64,000 nucleotides of DNA, from NCBI GenBank assembly GCA_017644105.1, contig JAEPMD010000016.1, positions 34,424 to 98,423 of the forward strand. Direction: 5' to 3'. This stretch comes from Rhizobiaceae bacterium. GTDB taxonomy: Bacteria > Pseudomonadota > Alphaproteobacteria > Rhizobiales > Rhizobiaceae. A program made the position numbers and the translations under genes. Below, piece by piece: positions 9,112 through 17,749 of this stretch. Below the pieces are notes generated by a model. That model was not told where the DNA came from. It searched no databases and worked only from the letters and a program-made list of their open reading frames with translations. Positions within the stretch are counted from its first letter, which is position 1; each line of letters opens with the position of its first letter.

Positions 9112-9183
9112 ATCATGTTGATTTTCTCCTCCCAGATTAAGCATGAATTTTTGGGCGACTTAGGTTAAGTCGCCCGTTTTTTT
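9112..9183 (+). ncRNA. Candidate small RNA with CUCCUCCC anti-Shine-Dalgarno loop
   Basis: A short hairpin is formed by CATGTT (9114-9119) with AGCATG (9140-9145). It leaves a loop of about 20 bases containing CTCCTCCC at 9126-9133, complementary to ribosome binding sites. An intrinsic terminator follows at once. This architecture resembles the rhizobial alpha-r14 and Rhodobacter cuckoo (CcsR-type) RNAs, which expose the same motif. CtrA-like boxes lie 15-40 bases upstream. The transcription start is not visible; the left end is set just before the first hairpin. It could instead be the 3' untranslated end of modC. Confidence 0.5.
9153..9183 (+). terminator. Intrinsic terminator
   Basis: GGGCGACTTA (9153-9162) pairs perfectly with TAAGTCGCCC (9166-9175) around a three-base loop. 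A G and seven T residues follow (9177-9183). The T tract is on the plus strand only, so it ends plus-strand transcripts: modC, the candidate small RNA, or both. The tract touches the stop codon of the convergent aminotransferase gene. Confidence 0.88.
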
Positions 9184-10385
9184 CAGCTATTTTCCGTCAG
9201 ATATTTATCAATGCGCTTCATTGCGCGTTCGATGTTTTCAAGCGAGTTTGCGTAGGAAATGCGAATATACCCCTCGCCAAGAATGCCGAAATCCGGGCCG
9301 CCGATGAGCGCAACACCCTCTTTTTCAAGCAGATCCGATGCCAGCTCCTTGGCTTTGCTGCCTGTTTTGGTCACGTTTGGAAATGCGTAGAAGGCACCCT
9401 TTGGTACGGCGCAACTTACATTAGGCAAGGCATTGGCTAATTCGACAACACGCGTTCTGCGTTGGTCGAAAGCTTTAAGCATTTTTGCAACTTCGTCTTG
9501 TGGTCCGTCGATGGCTGCAATGCCGGCAAACTGACTTGGCGCATTGACACATGACCAGCAATTTACTGCTAATTTTCGCACCATATCAATCAGTCCATCT
9601 GGCCAGATGGACCAACCCATGCGCCATCCGGTCATGGCCCATGTCTTGGACCAACCATTGAGCACGATCAGACGATCGCGAATTTCTGGATGTTGCAGCA
9701 TGGAGGTATGTGTTTCACCGTCATAGGTCATCACGTCATAAATCTCATCGGACATGATGGCAACATGAGGATGCGCCTCCAAGCCTTTAACAAGCTTTTC
9801 AATCTCAGCTTTTGGTGTCACACCGCCCGTTGGATTGGCTGGCGAATTGATGATCAAAAGACGTGTTTCTGGTGTAATCAGCGCAAGTGTTTCTTCCGCA
9901 GAAAAGGCAAACCCATTTTCCTCACGGATCGGAACTGGAACCGGTTTTGCGCCGGTATATTCAATCATCGACCGATAGATTGGAAAGCCTGGATCAGGAT
10001 ACATAATCTCTGTGCCTGGTTCACCAAACATGGTGATGGCAGCATACATTGTGGGCTTGCCACCGGGCATGATCATGACGTTGTCAGGTGAAACTTCAGT
10101 GCCAGTGAGAGAAAGCGTGCGGCGAACAACAGCTTCACGCGCTTCTAAGATACCATTGGCAGGTGTATAGCCGTGATGACCATCTTTAAGTGCTTTAATC
10201 GCTGCTTCAACAATATGTTGGGGCGTTTTAAAATCTGGTTGACCAATTCCGAGATTGATTACATCCATGCCGCCTTGTGCTAGTTTGGTCGCCCGCGCCA
10301 ACACCGCAAACGCGTTTTCCTCACCAATTCTATCAAATCCAGAAACTGTTTTTAGCACCTTGCTATTCTCCCGCAAATTTCGCAT
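9183..10385 (-). CDS. PLP-dependent class I/II aminotransferase
   Basis: This 400-residue protein is an aspartate-aminotransferase-fold enzyme of subgroup I. Visible features are the IGQPDFKTP segment, NSPANPTGG, the DEIYD cofactor-binding Asp/Tyr region, and the Schiff-base lysine in LNGWSKTWAMTGWRMGW. The substrate-carboxylate arginine is in YIRISYANS near the C-terminus. The sequence fits the broad AspC/AatA-like group acting on aspartate, aromatic or other amino acids, and I cannot narrow the substrate. It starts at ATG 10385 and diverges from an acetyltransferase gene. Confidence 0.9.
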   Translation of the reverse strand: MRNLRENSKVLKTVSGFDRIGEENAFAVLARATKLAQGGMDVINLGIGQPDFKTPQHIVEAAIKALKDGHHGYTPANGILEAREAVVRRTLSLTGTEVSPDNVMIMPGGKPTMYAAITMFGEPGTEIMYPDPGFPIYRSMIEYTGAKPVPVPIREENGFAFSAEETLALITPETRLLIINSPANPTGGVTPKAEIEKLVKGLEAHPHVAIMSDEIYDVMTYDGETHTSMLQHPEIRDRLIVLNGWSKTWAMTGWRMGWSIWPDGLIDMVRKLAVNCWSCVNAPSQFAGIAAIDGPQDEVAKMLKAFDQRRTRVVELANALPNVSCAVPKGAFYAFPNVTKTGSKAKELASDLLEKEGVALIGGPDFGILGEGYIRISYANSLENIERAMKRIDKYLTENS

Positions 10386-10442
10386 CTATTGTCTCTACCT
10401 TATGCATAAATTTTGCGCCCAAAACAAATGAGTATTCTTAAA

Positions 10443-11132
10443 ATGAGTGATTTATCCAATTGGACCCCGCGAAACCGTCCAGGTTTGAGCGTGTTGGAAG
10501 GTCGATTCTCAAAAGTGGTTCCATTTTCAACGCAAGATCATCAACATGTGCTTTGGGAAGCGCTTGGGGGACAAGCGGCGAATGAACTTATGACCTATTT
10601 CCCCAATGGTCCTTATGATCGTGCAGAAGAGTTTGGCGCTTGGCTGCATGAGATGAACGAAAATGGCTCCTATCAGACCATGGTTTTTTATGATGTCGCG
10701 GGGCAGAATATTCTGGGCATGGCAAGTTATATGCGTATTGATCAGAATAACGGTGTTGCTGAGGTCGGTGCAGTAGCGCATGGGCCTAAAATGGCGCGAA
10801 GTAAAATCGCGACAGAAGTTCATTATCTCATGGCAAGTCATGTGTTTGATGACTTGGGTTATCGTCGATACGAGTGGAAACTCAACAATGAAAATATGGC
10901 GTCTCATCAAGCTGCCAAACGATTGGGATTTATCTTTGAAGGCGTTTTTCGCCAGCATATTGTCGCAAAAGGCAAGAACAGGGACACAGCGTGGTATGCG
11001 ATGATTGATCAGGATTGGCCGACCGTCAGCGCAGCCATGCAAGCCTGGCTCTCGGATGAGAATTTTGATGAAAATAATTTGCAGATTGAACGGCTAGAAG
11101 ATATGAGAGAGCGTATTCAATCAGCTAAGTAA
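10443..11132 (+). CDS. GNAT-family N-acetyltransferase (RimJ/RimL type)
   Basis: The protein fits the RimJ/RimL-like acetyltransferases that take acetyl-CoA and modify an amine on a protein or small molecule. The N-terminal SNWTPRNRPGLSVLEGR segment is typical of this subgroup. The fold core continues through ASYMRIDQNNGVAEVGAVAHGP to the RYEWKLNNENMASHQAAKRLGFIFEG type motif. Three starts are possible: TTG 10413, ATG 10428 and ATG 10443. I chose 10443 because family members usually begin there; none has a strong ribosome binding site. A small membrane protein gene follows after 12 bases. The true substrate is unknown. Confidence 0.85.
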   Translation: MSDLSNWTPRNRPGLSVLEGRFSKVVPFSTQDHQHVLWEALGGQAANELMTYFPNGPYDRAEEFGAWLHEMNENGSYQTMVFYDVAGQNILGMASYMRIDQNNGVAEVGAVAHGPKMARSKIATEVHYLMASHVFDDLGYRRYEWKLNNENMASHQAAKRLGFIFEGVFRQHIVAKGKNRDTAWYAMIDQDWPTVSAAMQAWLSDENFDENNLQIERLEDMRERIQSAK

Positions 11133-11144
11133 GGCATCGACTAT

Positions 11145-11372
11145 ATGAGCGAGAAATCTGAAACAAAATCTGCAGCCATTGCCGCCGCGGTCATCATGTT
11201 GTTCGTCGCTTCAAGTTATTTCTTTATGCCGCCGCTTCTTGGTTGGCTATCTGATATTTCTGTGTGGCTTGCTTATATTGTGGCTGCATTATTTGTGCTG
11301 GCATTTTTTGGCATTTTCTGGGTTCGTAGTAAGTTTCAGAAAAAACGAGACGAGAAAAATCAGTCTCAATAG
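11145..11372 (+). CDS. Small two-helix membrane protein of unknown function
   Basis: The 75-residue product has a short polar start, a hydrophobic helix at about residues 11-33 (AAVIMLFVASSYFFMPPLL), a second at about 38-60, and a basic C-terminus (RSKFQKKRDEKNQ). This pattern suggests two membrane segments with both ends in the cytoplasm. It begins 12 bases after the acetyltransferase stop and is probably cotranscribed with it. I do not recognise a family. The next gene is on the other strand and ends 5 bases beyond this stop. Confidence 0.6.
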   Translation: MSEKSETKSAAIAAAVIMLFVASSYFFMPPLLGWLSDISVWLAYIVAALFVLAFFGIFWVRSKFQKKRDEKNQSQ

Positions 11373-11376
11373 TCGC

Positions 11377-12339
11377 TTAGCTTAGCACAGCACCCAATAA
11401 CAAAATTCCCAGCAAAATGATGAGAATTGCGCCCATCACTTCAATGGAGCTGCCAATGCGCATGGCCGCCTGATCGCTATTGGCAAATCGAACCGCGGTG
11501 TTTTTTGCCATGACCGCAAGTGTTGCCAATGTTGAGACAGTGATCGCCGTCCCAATTGACATGGCAAACACGGATAAAATACCGCCGAGATATAAATTGT
11601 GCAGCAAGGCAAAAGACAAGACAATCACCGCGCCCGAACAAGGACGCAATCCAACGGCAATGATCGCCGACCAAGCTTGACGCAATGTCAGATCACCAGA
11701 GAGAGATTTAGGATCGGGCATATGGGCATGACCGCAGGTTGAACAGGTTTCGCCCGGTGCTAAGTGATCATGGCTATGATCGTGATCATGGTGATCCTTC
11801 GGCGCAAACCAATGTTTGATCTTTTTCCATAAGAGCCAACAGCCAAATAGGATAATTAAAACATAGCTCGCAGCTTCCAAAGTGAATGTCGCATCACTCA
11901 TGGAAATGGCTGTGCCGCGGAGAACAAAATAGACGGCACCTACCACGATAATCGCGGTGAGACCTTGCAGAAACGAGGACATGAAAGAGAGTGTGACACC
12001 GCGTTTAAGCTCAACCTCATTTGCGATCATATATGACGATATCACGGCCTTGCCATGGCCAGGGCCAGCAGCGTGGAAGATCCCATAGGCAAAGGACATT
12101 CCAACTAGCAGCCACAATTTGGCAGGGTCAGTTTTCATTTCCTTGAGTGCTGAGGTCAGCGCGCGATAAAATTGTTGCTGATAATTATTGATGGTCATCA
12201 AAATATCGGCAAATGGTCCTTGTACGACGATCTGAGATTCACTTGCACCGATACCGAGTGAAGATTGCGCTTGGCTCGCGGTGATAAAGCAAAGTAGCAA
12301 TACGCAAGCCAGATATAGCTTGTGCGAAAGTCTTAGCAT
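11377..12339 (-). CDS. NicO-family nickel/cobalt transporter with His-rich loop
   Basis: A 320-residue membrane protein of the NicO/RcnA type. It starts with a signal-like helix and has about six further segments. Family motifs are HAAGPGHGKAVISSY (residues about 89-103) and GLRPCSGAVIVL. Between them, residues about 182-206 form a metal-binding loop rich in His, with a Cys pair (CSTCGHAH). NicO members export or import Ni or Co, and direction cannot be read here. The gene overlaps the end of the DUF1007 gene by seven bases, a pairing seen repeatedly in proteobacteria, so both are probably one unit of metal homeostasis. Confidence 0.85.
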   Translation of the reverse strand: MLRLSHKLYLACVLLLCFITASQAQSSLGIGASESQIVVQGPFADILMTINNYQQQFYRALTSALKEMKTDPAKLWLLVGMSFAYGIFHAAGPGHGKAVISSYMIANEVELKRGVTLSFMSSFLQGLTAIIVVGAVYFVLRGTAISMSDATFTLEAASYVLIILFGCWLLWKKIKHWFAPKDHHDHDHSHDHLAPGETCSTCGHAHMPDPKSLSGDLTLRQAWSAIIAVGLRPCSGAVIVLSFALLHNLYLGGILSVFAMSIGTAITVSTLATLAVMAKNTAVRFANSDQAAMRIGSSIEVMGAILIILLGILLLGAVLS

Positions 12340-12998
12340 GACACCTCAAGCCGGGTCGCAAACATTTTTGAGAGGTCGTTATTGTCACCTTCATCATAAA
12401 AGGCTTCGGTTAGGCTGCCTTCATTTTGCGCAAGAACTTCGTCGGGGTCTGGTCGTAAAACAGACTTATTGCACTGATTTTGAAATGGCCCGGTAAACTT
12501 AAGGTCGGTATCGTTCAAAAAATCAATTGATGCATAGAATGTTGGGTCAAACACGCCAACGGAAATTTTGCCTTCCAATTTCAGCGGATGGGCCGGTGAC
12601 ATTGCAAAAAACATTAACAGCTGATCATCCACATAATCAGCAATAATCATATCTGGTGCTGCCATGGCGACAGACTGGCCATTCACTTCAAGATCCGTGT
12701 AATACCCAAACTCAGCCAAAGATTTATGCACAACACTGCCAATTTCTTCGAGTTCCTCGGGATCAAGTTTTAGATTGCTATTGGCATCAAAATCGATCAA
12801 CACACTGGCGGAGAAAAATTCATCAAAGCGCCAGACGTGGCGAATTTCTTCAAGATTTCCAGCATCATTTGACAGCATTTCAACATTCGCTTCAGCGAAA
12901 ACATGCGGGTGTGCTTGGGATGTTTGGGTAGACAAGGCTACTGTCGATGCGCATAAGCCGGCAAGCACCAAGACATTTGAACTTCGTTTTGAAAACAT
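12333..12998 (-). CDS. DUF1007 family periplasmic protein
   Basis: The 221-residue protein starts with a signal peptide (LVLAGLCASTVALSTQTSQAHPHVFAEANVE), and the mature end begins AHPHVF, the usual DUF1007 start. Family features are HVWRFDEFFSA and acidic segments such as DFDANSNLKLDPEEL, which looks like an EF-hand-type calcium or metal site. DUF1007 proteins accompany NicO-type permeases and probably handle metal in the periplasm; the biochemical role is not established. The downstream NicO gene overlaps its 3' end. Confidence 0.85.
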   Translation of the reverse strand: MFSKRSSNVLVLAGLCASTVALSTQTSQAHPHVFAEANVEMLSNDAGNLEEIRHVWRFDEFFSASVLIDFDANSNLKLDPEELEEIGSVVHKSLAEFGYYTDLEVNGQSVAMAAPDMIIADYVDDQLLMFFAMSPAHPLKLEGKISVGVFDPTFYASIDFLNDTDLKFTGPFQNQCNKSVLRPDPDEVLAQNEGSLTEAFYDEGDNNDLSKMFATRLEVSC

Positions 12999-13065
12999 GA
13001 TTTACCAATAGCCTTTTATATATTCGAGTTAAGTCTCACAAAAATGAGTCAAAATTCTGTCAACA

Positions 13066-14055
13066 TCAGCCCGCAATATCTATCACACCACATTCGCCGC
13101 TTTCAGAACCAAATGCAAGTAAACGCCCGTCTTTATTCCAATGCATGCTGGTGATTGCTGAATTGCCACCACGGCGCAAGAGTGCTTCTTTACTGTCTTC
13201 AAATCGCGCCGCGATGATCATACCGTCGGCATATCCAATGGCCACAACATCTTCGGTTGGGTGACAGTCAACGCAGGTCACCATCGTGTCACCGCGCGTC
13301 CCCAATTCCAATGGCGCTTTACCCATTGGGCCATCTTTGCCGGAAAACGGCCAAACTATAGCTGCTGGTGCGCCAGATGATGCAAGCCATTTTCCTTTGG
13401 CTGACCAGGACATGGATTTTACTTTGGCAGGATAGCCAGACATGCGCATGTGGCGTGTGTCATCTGATGATTTGCCATCAATTTTCCATCCATGCAGCGC
13501 ATTTTCCTGCATTGATGTCACAACAAAGCGACCGTCTGGGGAAAAGGTTACATCGATGTGAGCTCCGTCCCAGACCAAATTCACCGGTGCTGTTTGATTG
13601 TTCACCCAATGGAGAGACACTCCGTTATATCGCGCAAAAGCAACACGCATGCCTTTTGGTGCAAAGGCTAATCCCTCAATGCTACGTTCTTCTTCAAATT
13701 CCCGAATTGTCCCGTTTTTAAGACGGATATGCGCTTTTCGCCCTGATGCAAACCCCACAGATTGTTGAGGACCTGCGGCGAGGGCTGTTATCCATTTATG
13801 GCCAATATTTGCAAGTTCGCTTGATGTCCCATCTTTATCCAGCGACATGACTTTACCATCTTCGCCCGCTGAGATGAGCGTTTTATCATCCTGAGCTGGT
13901 GTTGCGCATAATAGACCATCATGCTGCTCGCTCATATGATGTCCGTGATCCAGACGGTGAATTTCACCGGACGCTAAAGCAAAATAAGGAACATCCTGGA
14001 TGAAGCGCGCAGTTATGCAATGATCATCAAGATCCAAAGGCGCATGCGTTGGCAT
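13066..14055 (-). CDS. WD40 repeat protein, partner of CobW GTPase
   Basis: A 329-residue protein without a signal peptide. Repeated segments such as LISAGEDGKVMSLDKDG, FSPDGRFVVTSMQENALHGW and ASSGAPAAIVWPFSGKDG show a beta-propeller of about seven WD40-like blades. The start is ATG at 14055, four bases after the end of the CobW gene, so the two are cotranscribed. In alphaproteobacteria such WD40 proteins often sit next to a CobW/G3E GTPase in zinc-responsive operons. A scaffold or metal-handling role is therefore an inference from context. Confidence 0.8.
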   Translation of the reverse strand: MPTHAPLDLDDHCITARFIQDVPYFALASGEIHRLDHGHHMSEQHDGLLCATPAQDDKTLISAGEDGKVMSLDKDGTSSELANIGHKWITALAAGPQQSVGFASGRKAHIRLKNGTIREFEEERSIEGLAFAPKGMRVAFARYNGVSLHWVNNQTAPVNLVWDGAHIDVTFSPDGRFVVTSMQENALHGWKIDGKSSDDTRHMRMSGYPAKVKSMSWSAKGKWLASSGAPAAIVWPFSGKDGPMGKAPLELGTRGDTMVTCVDCHPTEDVVAIGYADGMIIAARFEDSKEALLRRGGNSAITSMHWNKDGRLLAFGSESGECGVIDIAG

Positions 14056-14058
14056 TAG

Positions 14059-15177
14059 TTACGCCTCACAAGCCTTAAATGTTCTTTCAAGTCTCTCGGC
14101 GTCTAAATCGCGGCCGATAAATACGATACGGCTTTCGCGTGGTTCGTTCTCTTTCCAAGGACGATTATGATCGCCTTCAATGATCATGTGAATGCCTTGG
14201 ACAACATAACGGTCATCATCATCGTTTAACGCGATAATGCCTTTGAGCCTGAGGATATTTGGTCCATCCATTTGAGTTGTTTTCTGGATCCATGGAAAGA
14301 ACTTATTCGGGTCCAATTGTCCGGCGCGCAGTGAAATTGATTTCACGCTGGTATCATGCTTGTCAGCTGATAATTTGTCATCCCCATGGTGATGATGTTC
14401 GTGATCGTGATCGTGATCGTGATCATGGTGGTGGTGTGCGTGGTCATGATCATGATCATGATGGTGGTGGTCGCAACCCGGTCCGCATTCGTGATCTGGA
14501 TGACCGTGTTCCGCTTCACCTTGATCCAAGAAATGCGGATCAGTTTCAATGGCACGTGCAAGATCAAAAGCGCCGCGATCGAGAATTTTATCAAGATCAA
14601 CGCTCGAGCGTTCTGTCCGGTGGATATTTGCTGATGGATTAATCTTTCTTACTGTGGTCTCAATCGCCGATAGCTCTTCCGCTGATACCAGATCAGATTT
14701 GTTTATTAGCACCACATCCGCAAAGGCAATTTGGTCTTCTGCTTCGGGTGAATCTTTCAAACGCAAGGGCAAATGTTTTGCGTCAACGAGCGCGATCACA
14801 GCATCGAGCTGTGTTTTGGTGCGTACATCATCGTCCATAAAAAATGTTTGTGCCACAGGCACGGGATCTGCCAAACCAGTCGTTTCAACAATGATGGCAT
14901 CAAATCGACCCGCGCGGCGCGTTAATCCCTGTACAACGCGAATAAGATCACCACGCACGGTACAGCAGACACAACCATTATTCATTTCATAAATTTCTTC
15001 ATCCGATTCAACGATGAGGTCATTATCGATGCCAATTTCACCAAATTCATTGACAATAACAGCATATTTCTTGCCGTGATCACCGGTTAAAATTCTGTTC
15101 AGTAATGTTGTTTTGCCGGCCCCTAGATAGCCAGTCAGAACGGTTACAGGGATAGGAGCAGGGGTTTGAATATTCAT
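14059..15177 (-). CDS. CobW/G3E-family metal GTPase (COG0523) with His-rich insert
   Basis: G3E GTPases deliver metal ions, often zinc, to client proteins. Walker A is GYLGAGKT (residues 16-23), followed by the metal motif NGCVCC (residues 68-73), then the NKSD GTP-specificity motif near residue 159. Residues about 224-264 are a long His/Asp run, encoded by the repetitive DNA at about 14385-14480, that could bind several Zn, Ni or Co ions. The CobW C-terminal domain follows. I chose ATG at 15177 because GAGG precedes it; a longer frame upstream is not supported. The WD40 gene follows after four bases. Confidence 0.9.
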   Translation of the reverse strand: MNIQTPAPIPVTVLTGYLGAGKTTLLNRILTGDHGKKYAVIVNEFGEIGIDNDLIVESDEEIYEMNNGCVCCTVRGDLIRVVQGLTRRAGRFDAIIVETTGLADPVPVAQTFFMDDDVRTKTQLDAVIALVDAKHLPLRLKDSPEAEDQIAFADVVLINKSDLVSAEELSAIETTVRKINPSANIHRTERSSVDLDKILDRGAFDLARAIETDPHFLDQGEAEHGHPDHECGPGCDHHHHDHDHDHAHHHHDHDHDHDHEHHHHGDDKLSADKHDTSVKSISLRAGQLDPNKFFPWIQKTTQMDGPNILRLKGIIALNDDDDRYVVQGIHMIIEGDHNRPWKENEPRESRIVFIGRDLDAERLERTFKACEA

Positions 15178-15257
15178 GATGGCCTCGATCAAGTACGTAT
15201 CAAAAAGATATAGGAAAGTTAGTCTGAAATTTCCATGCCTGAATTTCAATTATTAGC

Positions 15258-16001
15258 TTATTTTAAATCTTCCATATTAAAGGCAATCATGTCTTCGATA
15301 AGCTCGCAGATGCCTTTGAAAGCATGGTCGAGGATTTGATGACCTTTTTCAGGTTTTGCGCGTGTTGCAAAACCAACAACACCGTTTTCGTTGAGATCAC
15401 TCATCTTCCATCCGAATGCATGCTGCCCATAGGCGCGCAGGTGTTTGAAGTTGTCGATATACTCGCTTTGTTGCGATGAGTAATCTTGAACTTTCTTTCT
15501 ATCGACCAGATCCGGGGCGATGGCCAACATGATTGAGGTTTCAATATCGCCTGCGTGAATATCGATGGATTTATCAATGGTTGATCGTAGATGCTCAGGA
15601 AGACCAAATCGGGTCCAGTGGGTGACAACAACCAACGCATTCCACTTAACTCTGGCTTCTGTCGCGACAATGGTGAGAAGGGGGGAATTGCCCCCGTGTG
15701 CGTTGAGCAACAAGATTTTACGGTGTCCAAGATTGACTTGCTCTTCGATGATTGAGAGCCATTTTGAAATGGCTTCGTCATAACTTAAGGATCTTGATCC
15801 CTCAAAGTCCATATGTTCAACGGAATAGCCAATTGGTTCGGTTGGCAAAATGTTGATATTAACCGCAAATGCATGCTTCTCTAGCCTTGCAGCGAATTCC
15901 GATGCTATAATTGTGTCAGTTTGCAGCGGTAAATGGGGCCCATGCTGTTCCCATGCACCCAAAGGCAGCACTGTGATTGATTGGTCAGGTTCAGTATTCA
16001 T
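15258..16001 (-). CDS. Creatininase-family amidohydrolase
   Basis: Creatininase-fold enzymes are metal-dependent and hydrolyse cyclic or linear amides. Metal-binding residues are visible in LGAWEQHGPHLPLQTDT and in NAHGGNSP, and the late Asp/Glu pair in HAGDIETSIML. The 248 residues match the family. No partner gene points to a substrate; creatinine, formamide-type pyrimidine intermediates and mycofactocin precursors are possible in the family. ATG at 16001 has AGGA six bases before it; ATG at 16016 would add five residues. The downstream CobW gene begins about 80 bases on, so metal supply to this enzyme is a reasonable guess. Confidence 0.82.
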   Translation of the reverse strand: MNTEPDQSITVLPLGAWEQHGPHLPLQTDTIIASEFAARLEKHAFAVNINILPTEPIGYSVEHMDFEGSRSLSYDEAISKWLSIIEEQVNLGHRKILLLNAHGGNSPLLTIVATEARVKWNALVVVTHWTRFGLPEHLRSTIDKSIDIHAGDIETSIMLAIAPDLVDRKKVQDYSSQQSEYIDNFKHLRAYGQHAFGWKMSDLNENGVVGFATRAKPEKGHQILDHAFKGICELIEDMIAFNMEDLK

Positions 16002-16066
16002 GCTTTGTCCTGCCATAAAAGGGATGTTACGATCAAGCTCGCATTGTAATTGAGTTTGTAAGTCTT

Positions 16067-16576
16067 GTGGAGTTTGAATTGGTCAAATCTGACACTAAAA
16101 AAATCAAAAGAAAAAATGCGAATGGCCAAAAGCGCAAAACAAAAAAGAGAAGTTCTAACACGGCTATTATCAATCTTTTGGGGGATATTCACCGAGGCTC
16201 TCGTGCATCGCTATCTGAGAAACTTCAGAAACTTGGATTATTTGGTGGGCAGGAGCGTATCATTTTACTTCTCAAGGATCACGATGGGTTAACGCCTTCG
16301 GAGATTGCCGAAAAGCTGAACGTGTCACCTCCGACCATTGCTAAATCAATTTCGCGATTAACCGCTCGTGGAGTTTTGGTCCGGCGAATAGATAAATCCG
16401 ATCGCAGGCGGGCCAATGTATTTCTCTCAAATGTCGGCCACTCTATGGTCAAAAGCATCGAGAAAGAGCAACGCAAGTGGAAAAAGAAGGTGCTCAAATC
16501 TATGAACAAAGCTGAAAAAGCTGAACTTTTGAGACATTTACGCCAAATATTGAGCAATATCGATCAAATCGATTAG
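16067..16576 (+). CDS. MarR-family transcriptional regulator with basic N-terminal tail
   Basis: The winged-helix core is seen in residues about 65-125: LTPSEIAEKLNVSPPTIAKSISRL is the recognition helix-turn-helix and LVRRIDKSDRRRANVFLS is the wing. A C-terminal helix for dimerisation follows. The first 30 residues are unusually rich in Lys and Arg (KKIKRKNANGQKRKTKKR) and lie outside the normal domain. The start is GTG at 16067. It is divergent from the creatininase gene with about 65 bases between starts, so it may regulate that gene, itself, or both. Confidence 0.82.
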   Translation: MEFELVKSDTKKIKRKNANGQKRKTKKRSSNTAIINLLGDIHRGSRASLSEKLQKLGLFGGQERIILLLKDHDGLTPSEIAEKLNVSPPTIAKSISRLTARGVLVRRIDKSDRRRANVFLSNVGHSMVKSIEKEQRKWKKKVLKSMNKAEKAELLRHLRQILSNIDQID

Positions 16577-16690
16577 AGATCATTTGCAAAAGTTATTTAA
16601 ATAATTTAAATATTTTTCTAAATTATTGAAACAGAGTTTTCGACGGCTTGTTTGTTGAGCCTTCGAATAGTCTGTGAGAAAGGTATTGAG

Positions 16691-17713
16691 TTGGCGCAAA
16701 AAGTAAAATTATCCACGATCGCGGATCAGTTAGGTGTTTCGACTGCAACCGTCTCACTCGCTCTCAGAGATAGCCCACTTGTTGCAGAAGACACGCGGCA
16801 AAAAATCAAAGATACAGCCTTGGATATGGGTTATATTTATAACCGTCGCGCTGCCAGTTTAAGAACATCGCGGTCTGGGATTATTGGTGTTGTCGTTCAT
16901 GATATCATGAACCCGTTTTATGCTGAGATCTTGAAAGCGATTGAAAGTGAGTTAGATCGCAGCGGTCAAACCTTCATTCTTTCAAATCATTATGACTCTG
17001 TTCCTAAACAAAGAGATTTCTTGGAAACCTTGCTGCAATTGGGTGCGGACGGCGTGATCATGTCACCTGCCATTGATACGCCATCACGTGACATAAAACT
17101 GGCTGAAGACAATGGAATGCCAGCTGTTCTGATCGCCCGTTCGGTTACTGATATTGACGTGCCGACTTATCGTGGGGATGATGCTTATGGCATTGCCTTG
17201 GCGACAAACCATTTGATCGGCCTGGGGCATAAATCAATCGCGTTTGTGGGCGGTGCGGATAATACATCAACAGGTCGAGATCGTTATCGCGGGTATGTGG
17301 AAGCTTTGAAAAAGGCCGGATTAGAAGTTGATCCTATGCTACGTGTTTCAGGGCCTCGCACGAAACAAGAAGGATTTGAGGCTGCGGTGAACTTTCTTTC
17401 GATGTCGCAAAAACCAACTGCTGCAGTGTGTTGGAATGACCTTGTTGCAATTGGATTGATCAACGGTATTTATCGTGCCGGTCTTACACCTGGAAAAGAC
17501 ATTTCTGTCACAGGATATGATGATCTGATTGAGGCGTCGATTTCAATGCCGGCATTAACAACTGTTTGGAATGGACAGTCAATGGTCGGACGCCGTGCTG
17601 CGCGAGCCTTGCTCGACCGGTTATCTGGATCAGATGAAGTGAATGGATTGCATTTAATCAAGCCGGAAATGCGTATTCGCCAGTCCACAGCGCCAATGGT
17701 ACCACGGGCTTAA
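16691..17713 (+). CDS. LacI-family transcriptional regulator
   Basis: An N-terminal LacI helix-turn-helix (LSTIADQLGVSTATVSLALRD) is followed by the hinge helix and a periplasmic-binding-protein-like domain beginning GIIGVVVHDIMNPFYAEI. The 340 residues match the family. I chose TTG at 16691 since GAAAGG lies seven bases upstream and the domain starts there; a frame from 16652 exists but would add an unlikely leader. It lies just upstream of a 2-hydroxyacid dehydrogenase and may control it, with a sugar acid as effector, though no operator was identified. Confidence 0.9.
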   Translation: MAQKVKLSTIADQLGVSTATVSLALRDSPLVAEDTRQKIKDTALDMGYIYNRRAASLRTSRSGIIGVVVHDIMNPFYAEILKAIESELDRSGQTFILSNHYDSVPKQRDFLETLLQLGADGVIMSPAIDTPSRDIKLAEDNGMPAVLIARSVTDIDVPTYRGDDAYGIALATNHLIGLGHKSIAFVGGADNTSTGRDRYRGYVEALKKAGLEVDPMLRVSGPRTKQEGFEAAVNFLSMSQKPTAAVCWNDLVAIGLINGIYRAGLTPGKDISVTGYDDLIEASISMPALTTVWNGQSMVGRRAARALLDRLSGSDEVNGLHLIKPEMRIRQSTAPMVPRA

Positions 17714-17749
17714 TCAACTAATTTTTCTTTGCTCACATTAAGGTCTAAA

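Noticed and set aside
14385..14480. Repetitive GATCGTGATCGTG-type DNA that could look like a tandem repeat or CRISPR-like array
   Set aside because: It is the coding sequence for the His/Asp-rich stretch of the CobW GTPase.
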